The notes below the pieces were generated by a model, which was not told where the DNA came from, ran no database searches, and was given only the letters and a program-made list of their open reading frames with translations. Position numbers and translations under genes: made by a program. Shown here in pieces: positions 53,041-60,221 of a DNA stretch of 64,000 nucleotides. This stretch comes from Candidatus Thiodiazotropha sp. (ex Epidulcina cf. delphinae). GTDB lineage: Bacteria > Pseudomonadota > Gammaproteobacteria > Chromatiales > Chromatiaceae. The stretch's first letter is position 1; each line of letters opens with the position of its first letter. Where the stretch lies: the NCBI GenBank assembly GCA_025656455.1, contig JAHXHS010000003.1, positions 1 to 64,000 on the forward strand, given 5' to 3'.

Positions 53041-53146
53041 GGACACCCAATATTTAGATTTTAAAAATCTGTCCTACATGGACTCAAGCCGGGATAGACA
53101 AGTCATTACGAGTGTATTGGCGCACTACTTCAATCGATGGGTGTCC
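53041..53146. mobile_element. 106-bp RAYT-derived MITE
   Basis: It begins GGACACCC (53041) and ends GGGTGTCC (53146). The interior resembles the left end of the transposase-bearing element at 49504-50841 and the copy at 1-137 ('gtcattacgagtgtattgg'). Too small to code; presumably moved by the RAYT at 49737. It interrupts a cassette ORF. Confidence 0.85.
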
Positions 53147-53251
53147 TCGTTTACTCCGTTTATTCTTGCTTACTGAAATTTTATCATTCACTGAAACAAA
53201 CATTTACGCCCTACAAGGCTGCTTTTAACATTCAACAAATGAGGAGGATTT

Positions 53252-53578
53252 ATGGATCCAGAACACGCGAAAAAATTGAAAGAATTGGCAAAGCAGGATC
53301 TGTGTATGATGTCTCTAAAAGGAAATGACGTAACGGTCATAGTCCACAAAAATGTTCCAAATAAAATTGCGCATGATTTTCTTGAGAAAGAGTTAGAAAT
53401 ATCGGTATTTCTTGATAGAGACGAGGATAAACCCGGCAAATGTCATCTTTACAAATTATGCAACCTTACTCCTATCATCCATAGTGATGAGGATGCATAC
53501 AAAGAAGAATTAATTATGGAAAATGACGAATTAAAGCAATACCATACAATGGTTCTTAAAAAGAAAGAAAAGAGCTAA
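53252..53578 (+). CDS. Small cassette protein (108 aa), paralog of the 49100 ORF
   Basis: GAGGAGG lies 5 nt before the ATG. It shares about the first 70 residues with the protein at 49100-49432 (EHAKKLKELAKQDL, IAHDFLEKELEISVFL, DKPGKCHLYK). The C-terminus is a charged Lys/Glu tail. The stop lies inside the following attC, as in many compact cassettes. Family unknown; two copies in one window make it worth noting. Confidence 0.78.
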   Translation: MDPEHAKKLKELAKQDLCMMSLKGNDVTVIVHKNVPNKIAHDFLEKELEISVFLDRDEDKPGKCHLYKLCNLTPIIHSDEDAYKEELIMENDELKQYHTMVLKKKEKS

Positions 53579-53655
53579 CAAGGCCGCTCAAGCCGACAGC
53601 TTGCCCTGGAGCGCAGCTCCAGGGCAAGCTGTCGGCTTGAGCGGCAACGTTGGGT
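53573..53655 (+). other. attC recombination site, well formed
   Basis: GCTAACAAGGCCGCTCAAGC at the left and ...GCTTGAGCGGCAACGTTGGG at the right pair along nearly their whole length, with R' box GTTGGGT fitting GTTRRRY. The central stem CCCTGGAGC/GCTCCAGGG is perfect. This is the clearest attC in the window. Confidence 0.92.
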
Positions 53656-53669
53656 GAAAAACTAAGGCA

Positions 53670-54462
53670 ATGGTAGATTTGACACGATCTCAGATCCGGG
53701 CGATTGAAGAAGCTATGGCTTATCCAAATGGCTTTGGTTACGTCTTGGATTTCTCCGATAGGACGATGGCGGAGTTTTTCGAGGATGAATTCAATATTGA
53801 AATCTACGCGAAAGAAAACCAAGCAAGTGGGACATCAAAGCGGAATTGTTTAACTACATTCCTCCTTCGTACCGATACAAATACAGCTCTAAAAGTATTG
53901 CGGGCACTGTGGGAGCGACGTGAAGGACTTCTCGCTGTTCACCCCAATTCTGAATATACCCAGGAGCCTCTGGCCAAATCTAAACCATTCCAGAAAGTTA
54001 TCGAGCAGCTTCAAAGCGAACCTGCACCGCTCGCATCAGCAGGTGTTGAGCAGTTTTCTAGTGACCGAACACTCGAAGAGTTAGTTGCGGATATTGAAAG
54101 AACGCTTAATGCAAACAAGCCAGAGGTTGCAATTGACCACCTTCACACTTATTGCGTTAAAAAATTTACTCATCTTCTGGAAATACGAGGCATCGATTGT
54201 GCTCAGGACGAGCCGCTTCATTCGAGATTTGGCAAATATCGAAGATGCCTAGTAAAGTGAACAGAACCTCCATGAGTTCACAAGTCGTGCACTTAAATCA
54301 TTTATTAGCATGTTAGAAAGCTTTAACGACATACGGAATAAACGATCATTTGCGCACGATAATGAAATACTGGAACCTTTCGAAGCAAGGTTTATCTTCA
54401 GCAGCGTGAGCGCAATGTTAGTTATGCTTCGCACATTGGAATTATCTCGGTATGGTGAATAA
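53670..54462 (+). pseudogene. Abortive-infection (Abi_C-type) gene with a frameshift
   Basis: The first frame (53670-54260) encodes an N-terminal part ending PLHSRFGKYRRCLVK. In a second frame from about 54258 to 54462 the continuation reads SFISMLESFNDIRNKRSFAH and then DNEILEPFEARFIFSSV, which is the Abi_C end with a HEPN-like RN-x5-H motif (RNKRSFAH). A one-base change at about 54250-54262 explains the split. Abi_C proteins trigger phage-induced abortive infection. As it stands the gene is probably inactive unless the frame is corrected by recoding or the break is a sequencing error. Confidence 0.8.
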
Positions 54463-54467
54463 AAAAT

Positions 54468-54541
54468 ACACCCAACCAGAAAATACAGCCGACCCAAAAA
54501 CCGCTGCGCGTTTTTCGATCGTCTGATTTTAACATTAGGTG
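54468..54541 (+). other. Probable attC, degenerate
   Basis: CACCCAAC at the left and ATTAGGTG at the right are near-complementary core boxes, with 'CAAAAAC...GTTTTT' arms between. The R' box is ATTAGGT in place of GTTRRRY. It falls exactly between two cassette genes. Confidence 0.55.
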
Positions 54542-54596
54542 TCTGCAACGCAAGTGCATAAATTGAATAAAAATTGATTTAAAAGGAGAATATTTT

Positions 54597-54971
54597 ATGA
54601 TAAAGATTTCTGTGAGTATTGATGTCTCTGATCTGAAGCAAGCAGAGGCTTTTTATGTAAAGGCGCTCGGTTGTAAGAAGGTTAGAGATCAAGGCTCTGA
54701 TATGGTTGTTCTTTCTACAGAGAACTGCGATTTATATCTACAGGAAAAAAAAGCAGGAACAAAGCCTCTTGTGTCAAGTGAAGTGGTCCGTGACTATAAA
54801 CGCCATTGGACACCTGTTCATTTGGATTTTCTTACCGAGAATGTTGATAGGGTTGTTGAAAAAATACTTAAACTAGGCGGGCTACATGAAGGCGGAGAAA
54901 GTGGTGACTGGGGATCTATTGCTTATTGTGCTGACCCTTTCGGTAATGGGTTTTGTATAATCAATGAATAA
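54597..54971 (+). CDS. VOC-superfamily (glyoxalase-like) cassette protein
   Basis: 124 residues with the VOC beta-alpha-beta-beta-beta units: KISVSIDVSDLKQAEAFYVK, and WTPVHLDFLTENVDRVVEKI. Likely metal ligands are the His in PVHLDF and the Glu near the end (DPFGNGFCIINE). AGGAG precedes the ATG. Substrate unknown; VOC cassettes often give metabolite or drug resistance. Confidence 0.9.
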   Translation: MIKISVSIDVSDLKQAEAFYVKALGCKKVRDQGSDMVVLSTENCDLYLQEKKAGTKPLVSSEVVRDYKRHWTPVHLDFLTENVDRVVEKILKLGGLHEGGESGDWGSIAYCADPFGNGFCIINE

Positions 54972-55040
54972 AATAAATAGCAATCAGAGTCAGTGTGTCA
55001 TGAGTTTTAAAGCAAAAAAATTATTTATGGTATTAAAAAC

Positions 55041-55112
55041 ACCTAACAAGGCGCTCGTTCGGACGCAAACTACGCTGCGCTTCGTTTGCGCCGAATAGCT
55101 TTGTCGTTATGA
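55041..55112 (+). other. attC recombination site
   Basis: ACCTAACAAGGCGCTCGTTC has a perfect R'' box (RYYYAAC). The right half TTTGCGCCGAATAGCTTTGT leads to GTTATGA. The GCAAAC/GTTTGC stem surrounds 'tacgctgcgc'. It ends the recognisable array. Confidence 0.85.
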
Positions 55113-55139
55113 AGCAAGAGAAATCACGTGCCAAGAAAC

Positions 55140-55480
55140 GCTGTTATTGTACTTGGATGGTTTTCAAGCAGGGCAAAATTTATCTTGCTAAGCATGCAAG
55201 CTCTGAAGACTCTTTACGGGTTTGGCGAGGGTCTCTTTTCACCGCATGTCCTAGCGGGCTCAACGACTGACCGGGTTCTAGTCTTTGCTCCGTAGACGGT
55301 GCATCCATGCCCACTCTTCCGGGATGGCCTGCCTGGATGGACACTGGATAAGTGGATGGAACCAGGGTATGAGATCACCCACAGCAAATTTGCGTTCATT
55401 TGCGGACTTAATTCAGCTTGATCTGACATGAGCGATGGTGGCGCATGGTATCTCCTGCCTACTCAATCGAAGGAAGACCC
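55140..55480. repeat. Degenerate copy of the 347-bp element
   Basis: Segments 'ggatggttttcaa', 'agcatgcaagctc', 'tttggcgagggtctctttt' and 'tttgcgttcatttgcggac' correspond in order to parts of the element at 46667-47013. No open frame. It fills the gap between the last attC and the PA2779-like gene. Confidence 0.6.
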
Positions 55481-55628
55481 TGTTGAATTCAAGATCCCGT
55501 AATCACAAGATTTTTTTGATTGTGTCCACAGAAAGTCATCAAGTCATTGCGTAGCGCTTGCCATGGCTGCATTTTGAAAGGTATAAACCTCTTTTACCCC
55601 GCCATTCCGGCGGCATTGGAGGATCCAC

Positions 55629-56009
55629 ATGCTCAAATCCACGCTCAAGCGTCTCCTGATTCTCATCCTTGCCCTGAACACCGCCGCCATCGGCTTTCCC
55701 TCCTTTGTCCTGGCATCGCCGATCAGCACTCAGGTCGTTATACAAATGGATGAAAGGCAGGCGCATATCGACCGTATCCGTGCCGCCATGGCCCGGGAGG
55801 ATGTCCGTAACACCATGATCGGGATGGGGGTGGATCCGGTCGAGGCTGAACTGCGGGTGGATGCCCTGACTCTTGACGAACTGGTGATGCTGGAGCGGCA
55901 AATAGAGAGCCTGCCGGCCGGTGGTGTATTGGAGGTTCTTGGTGTCGTGCTGGTGGTGTTGATCATATTGGAAGTGCTGGGCATCACCAACATCTTCACG
56001 CATCTGTAA
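55629..56009 (+). CDS. PA2779-family membrane protein
   Basis: 126 residues with an N-terminal signal/anchor (LLILILALNTAAIGFPSF), a helical middle (DERQAHIDRIRAAMAREDVR, GVDPVEAELRVDALTLDEL) and a C-terminal hydrophobic helix (EVLGVVLVVLIILEVLGITN). The family usually pairs with a PA2778-type C39 peptidase gene just downstream, as here. Function of the pair is not established. Confidence 0.88.
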   Translation: MLKSTLKRLLILILALNTAAIGFPSFVLASPISTQVVIQMDERQAHIDRIRAAMAREDVRNTMIGMGVDPVEAELRVDALTLDELVMLERQIESLPAGGVLEVLGVVLVVLIILEVLGITNIFTHL

Positions 56010-56100
56010 AATAGCACGGCAGGTCCGGCTTAACCAAACTGCTCGATCGAGCATCGATGAGGGTGTCGAGTTGACGGAGGTTTTCTGCAGAAGGCTAGCC

Positions 56101-56341
56101 CGCATTTCTCACACCCTATCTATTGCGGCGGCCCAATGGCGCGCGCTGAGCGGCTTTTACGCTGTCGGGGTGCTCGACAGCGTATCGACGATGCCTGCGC
56201 GCCCCTCGGCCGCGACAAATCCGCCGGGAGCGGATTTGGACAGCTTTGCTGGCCCGAAGGGTGGAGGGCAGGACGCCCGACACAAAGCCGCTCATCACGC
56301 ACCCTCGACCCGTCTTGCTGCGATCGGGTGTGAGAAATGCA
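56101..56341. mobile_element. MITE with GCATTTCTCACACCC ends at the start of the peptidase gene
   Basis: CCCGCATTTCTCACACCC at the left is inverted with one mismatch at the right (GGGTGTGAGAAATGCAGG). The 241-bp body lies between the PA2779-like gene and the lipobox of the PA2778-like protein. The open frame passes through it in phase. Confidence 0.75.
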
Positions 56342-57315
56342 GGCTGGCTGTATTGGTGCTTCTGGTGTTGGCTGGCTGCGCTAGCCATCGGCCAGTCCTC
56401 TTACCCTCGCTCTCAGGAGAGGCGGTAGCTCCCGAGCTGGAATTGCAGGCGACGCCGTTCTATCCCCAAAGGCAGTACCAGTGTGGCCCTGCCGCGCTGG
56501 CCACCGTGCTCGACCAATCTGGCATATCCGTGACCCCTGATGAGCTGGTCCCCCTGGTCTATCTGCCGGAAAGAGAAGGCAGTCTGCAGGTGGAGATGAT
56601 CGCCGCCAGCCGTCGCTTCAACCGGATTCCCTATGTCATTACCCCGGACTTGCATGCCCTGATGGCGGAACTGCAGGCCGGGCGTTCGGTGCTGGTGCTT
56701 CAGAATCTGGGATTGAGGCGATTTCCTCTCTGGCACTATGCCGTGGTGATCGGCTACTCGGTGGAGCGGGATGAGGTGTTGCTGCGCTCTGGCGTTACCC
56801 GCCGCAAGGTCCTCTCTGCTCAGCGATTTCTCGACACCTGGGGGGCTGGCGGCCGTTGGGCCTTGGTGTTGTTGAAACCCGGAGAGCTACCGGAAAGGCC
56901 GGAGCGGCTAACCTATCTGAAAGCAGTGGCTGCAATGGAACAGGTCGCCTCGCCCCAAACCCTGATTGAGGCATATCAGGCGGGACTGAACCGCTGGCCC
57001 GGCGACCAGTTGGCACTGTTTGGGATGGCTGCGGCCCTGCATCGCAAGAATGATCTGGCCGCGGCTGAGTCGGCATACCGGAGACTACTCGCCGGGCAAC
57101 CGGGCCACACAGCGGCGCGCAATAATCTGGCCGAGGTACTGGCCGATCGTGGGTGTTTTACGGAGGCGATGGCTAACATCGACCAAGCGCTGGAAGGAGA
57201 CAATGGCAACCTTCGACAGGCATTGATAGAGACCCGCCGGGGGATCCAGAAGAGAAAAAAACAGACGAGCACCAGCCTCGCTACTTGTGAGCGGAGCATT
57301 TATCCACAGCATTAA
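56191..57315 (+). CDS. PA2778-family C39-type cysteine peptidase with TPR tail
   Basis: The core begins with a lipobox (VLVLLVLAGC), then a C39-like domain: catalytic Cys in YQCGPAALATVLDQSG, His in FPLWHYAVVIGYS and Asp/Asn after it. The C-terminal 110 residues hold TPR units (GQPGHTAARNNLAEVLADRG). The start is uncertain: the ATG at 56191 lies inside a MITE, giving a foreign 54-codon lead, while TTG/GTG at 56353/56356 would leave a signal peptide without its charged N-end. The MITE may thus have removed the native start. Confidence 0.78.
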   Translation: MPARPSAATNPPGADLDSFAGPKGGGQDARHKAAHHAPSTRLAAIGCEKCRLAVLVLLVLAGCASHRPVLLPSLSGEAVAPELELQATPFYPQRQYQCGPAALATVLDQSGISVTPDELVPLVYLPEREGSLQVEMIAASRRFNRIPYVITPDLHALMAELQAGRSVLVLQNLGLRRFPLWHYAVVIGYSVERDEVLLRSGVTRRKVLSAQRFLDTWGAGGRWALVLLKPGELPERPERLTYLKAVAAMEQVASPQTLIEAYQAGLNRWPGDQLALFGMAAALHRKNDLAAAESAYRRLLAGQPGHTAARNNLAEVLADRGCFTEAMANIDQALEGDNGNLRQALIETRRGIQKRKKQTSTSLATCERSIYPQH

Positions 57316-57467
57316 GCCGTGTCTATTTTGGTTGCTTTGATGTATTGCACCAACAAATAATCAGTTATGATGCATTTCTTCAACCGGCTAAACATCAGGA
57401 TCGGTTATAACTCAAGAGTGGTGAGTGACCAGCGTTACTACTGCGACGGAGCCACGGAAAAAACCGC

Positions 57468-57833
57468 ATGGAATCGATAAAGACGAACTATGGCAGGAAG
57501 ATAGGTGCTTATATGGTGTACATGCCCGAACATATTGCTATCAGAACCCTCGAGAATTGGACCAATGAATTCGAGCGAACTTTGGAAGAAAGAGAAAATC
57601 CCCAAGAATTCTCTCTTCTCTTAGATACAAACAGGCATGATTTTGAATCGATAGAATGCTTGAAATATCTTAGAGGTTTTTTACACAAACTAAGTCGAAT
57701 GCAAGGAGGCTTAATTAAAATCGCTTTTGTTCAACCGGCTAAGTATAGAGTGCCGGGTATAGTAAGCAGTAGCGAGGCCTATTTCTCTAATACGCTGGAG
57801 GCAAAAAACTGGCTGACGTTTGAGCAAAATTAA
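57468..57833 (+). CDS. Hypothetical STAS-like protein (121 aa)
   Basis: The protein alternates strands and helices (GAYMVYMPEHIAIRTLENW, FSLLLDTNRHDF, LIKIAFVQPAKYRVPG), which resembles STAS/SpoIIAA-like folds, but I cannot assign a family. AT-rich relative to flanking genes. No partner kinase or phosphatase nearby. The 380-bp gap after it shows no gene I can support. Confidence 0.6.
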   Translation: MESIKTNYGRKIGAYMVYMPEHIAIRTLENWTNEFERTLEERENPQEFSLLLDTNRHDFESIECLKYLRGFLHKLSRMQGGLIKIAFVQPAKYRVPGIVSSSEAYFSNTLEAKNWLTFEQN

Positions 57834-58214
57834 GAAGAAGAAAAAATCCAACTGCAAGTTTGCGGATACAAGGAGTAAGGGAGATATTTTTTGTGTTTTC
57901 CAGTTGACGCTAAACGCTGATAACGAGTGCTTATTGCCTGGTTATGCTGATCGTATGTTTCAAAATCATCATGAATGGTATAGGATGATACAAATACGCA
58001 TTCTCTTTTGAATAGATGTCCGTCTAATTCGATGTTTAGGTGTGGCGAAAATCTGGATTTCGGGCAGTGGCAACAGCATGCAATGTGTACATAGAGTGAT
58101 TGCCTGTACGAAAGCGAGTGCAACAGAGGGTCGGAGACAGGAAAAACTGCACATCCGGGATTGCTTGGGGGTTGGGTAAGAGGCGTTTCTATCATCCTAA
58201 GAGTGAGCGAAAAC

Positions 58215-58829
58215 ATGGACACGTATCGAAATTATGGAGAGCTGGCGGCACAAGAGCAAGAAGGGAGTGATTTTTCTGTAAAAGTAGTTGATCGAGCCAA
58301 TGCAAAAACACTTCTTTTAGCGCCACATGGCGGTGCAATTGAGCCAGGTACATCTGAAATAGCGCGAGCAATTGCCGGAGATGATCTATCTTACTATTTA
58401 TTTGAGGGAATAAAATCCAGCAACAATCGAATATTGCATATTACAAGCACAAACTTTGATGAACCGAGAGCACTTGAAATTGTAGAGGAATTTCAAAATA
58501 TAGTGGCGGTTCATGGTGAAGGGAGTGAAGATGAAATTGTATATTTGGGGGGGCGTGATAACGGATTATTGAACCATCTTAAAGCGGCGCTTGTGGAGGC
58601 GGGATACACCACAGAAACACACACAAATCCCTCATTGCAGGGAAAATCACTAAATAACATATGCAATCGTGGTTGTTCGTCGGCTGGAGTTCAGTTAGAA
58701 GTGGCTAGAGGCCTTCGCCGCCGCTTCTTTAGTGCACTAAATTCAGCCGGACGTAAAGATCCAACTGCTAAATTGAATCTGTTCGCAAGCGCAATCAGAA
58801 ATGGACTGCAAAAAGCAAATGCACTCTAG
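58215..58829 (+). CDS. Poly-gamma-glutamate hydrolase family protein
   Basis: 204 residues. The family's zinc-binding LLAPHGGAIEPGTSEIAR, then LHITSTNFDEPRALEI and VAVHGEGSEDEIVYLGG with further His/Glu ligands, and CNRGCSSAGVQLEVARGLRR near the end, match the PGA hydrolase (PF05908-type) enzymes found in phages and bacteria. It would cleave gamma-linked glutamate polymers. No phage genes adjoin, so an isolated transfer is plausible. Confidence 0.88.
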   Translation: MDTYRNYGELAAQEQEGSDFSVKVVDRANAKTLLLAPHGGAIEPGTSEIARAIAGDDLSYYLFEGIKSSNNRILHITSTNFDEPRALEIVEEFQNIVAVHGEGSEDEIVYLGGRDNGLLNHLKAALVEAGYTTETHTNPSLQGKSLNNICNRGCSSAGVQLEVARGLRRRFFSALNSAGRKDPTAKLNLFASAIRNGLQKANAL

Positions 58830-58859
58830 TGAGTGAAACGAACGCAGGGAACTCAAAAC

Positions 58860-60221
58860 TCAATCCCCCTCTTTCTCCACCACCCGACAGACAAGAAAAC
58901 CTTTAACAAGCCTGGCCCGAATATTCTCGCCTATCGCTATTTCATTCGTAGCCCGCAGGACCCGGCCGTCCGACTCACGGCTAACGATGGCATAGCCTCT
59001 GCCCAGGGTGTTGAGGGGGCTTAGGTTGTTCAGGTCGCGCGCCAGTTGGGTGAGCCTGGTCCCCTCGTTATTGAGACGTTGGGTAATCGTTCGGTGCAGC
59101 CGTTCTTCCAGTTGTCTGGCGGTCTGTGCGACGCTTTCCAGCCGCTGTTGCGGTGAGTGTCTGGCCAGCCTTGCTTGTAGCTGTTCCAGTTTATGGCCGA
59201 ACCGCAGTTGGCGGACATGCAGAGCCCGATTCAGCCGCTGGTTCATCTCGTCGACTCGTTGCGCCCGCTGCTGTAAGCGCTGCCGGGGATGCTGATTCGA
59301 TAATCGCTTTTCCAGTGCCGTGGTTTTATCAAACAGTTGTTGAAGCCTTTGTCGCTGACGCTGGCTGAGACGCCGCGCCAATTGTGTCACTCTCTGATAC
59401 CACTCCTGTTGATCCGGGGTCACCAGTTCGGCGGCGGCGGATGGGGTGGGCGCTCGGCGGTCGGCGACAAAATCGGCGATGGTGAAGTCGATTTCGTGTC
59501 CGATGCCGGTCACCAGTGGTATCTGCGAGGCATGGATGGCCCTGGCCAATCCTTCGTCGTTGAAGGCCTGCAGATCCTCCAGTGAGCCGCCACCCCGGCT
59601 AAGGATCAGCAGGTCGCACTCTTGACGCTGATTGGCCAGTTGCAGCATGCGGATGATCTGCCTCGGGGCGTCTTCTCCCTGGACCTGCACCGGGTAGATG
59701 ATCACCGGCAGGGCAGGGAAGCGCCGCCGCAGCACGGTCAACAGGTCACGCACCGCGGCGCCGGTGGGGGAGGTGATGATGCCGAGCTGGTTTGGCGGCG
59801 ATGGCAGGGGCTTTTTGGTTTCGCTATCGAACAGCCCTTCTGTGGCGAGTTTGTGCTTGAGCTGCTCAAAGGCGAGACGTAAAGCGCCTTCCCCGGCAGG
59901 CTCCATCTGTTCTACGATCAACTGGAACTCGCCCCGCGCTTCGTAGAGGCTGACCCTGGCGCGGATCGTCACTTGTTGCCCGTTCTCCGGGCGGAAGCGC
60001 AACAATTGCCGCTTCATGCGAAACATGGCGCAGCGCACCTGGGCTGCTTCGTCTTTCAGGCTGAAATAGATGTGGCCTGAGGCGGGCTGCGCCAGATTGG
60101 ATAGCTCACCGCTTACCCAGATCAGGGGGAAGCTTCCTTCCAGTATGGCGCGGGTCTCCCGCACCAGTCGTGACACCGAGTAGATCTCTCTTTGCGAAGC
60201 TTGGAGGGTGGAGGTGTTCAA
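58860..60221 (-). CDS. xseA: Exodeoxyribonuclease VII large subunit
   Basis: 453 residues with the N-terminal OB fold (REIYSVSRLVRETRAILEGS) and the catalytic signature TGIGHEIDFTIADFVADRRA leading to PTPSAAAE. A long coiled coil follows. It degrades single-stranded DNA with XseB, which is not in the window. Its ATG overlaps the stop of the sensor gene upstream. Confidence 0.96.
   Translation of the reverse strand: MNTSTLQASQREIYSVSRLVRETRAILEGSFPLIWVSGELSNLAQPASGHIYFSLKDEAAQVRCAMFRMKRQLLRFRPENGQQVTIRARVSLYEARGEFQLIVEQMEPAGEGALRLAFEQLKHKLATEGLFDSETKKPLPSPPNQLGIITSPTGAAVRDLLTVLRRRFPALPVIIYPVQVQGEDAPRQIIRMLQLANQRQECDLLILSRGGGSLEDLQAFNDEGLARAIHASQIPLVTGIGHEIDFTIADFVADRRAPTPSAAAELVTPDQQEWYQRVTQLARRLSQRQRQRLQQLFDKTTALEKRLSNQHPRQRLQQRAQRVDEMNQRLNRALHVRQLRFGHKLEQLQARLARHSPQQRLESVAQTARQLEERLHRTITQRLNNEGTRLTQLARDLNNLSPLNTLGRGYAIVSRESDGRVLRATNEIAIGENIRARLVKGFLVCRVVEKEGD

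Noticed and set aside
52904-53176. Intact 90-codon gene after the toxin-antitoxin pair
   Set aside because: The family match stops at the edge of the 106-bp MITE; the remaining codons are MITE sequence, so it is annotated as a truncated pseudogene.
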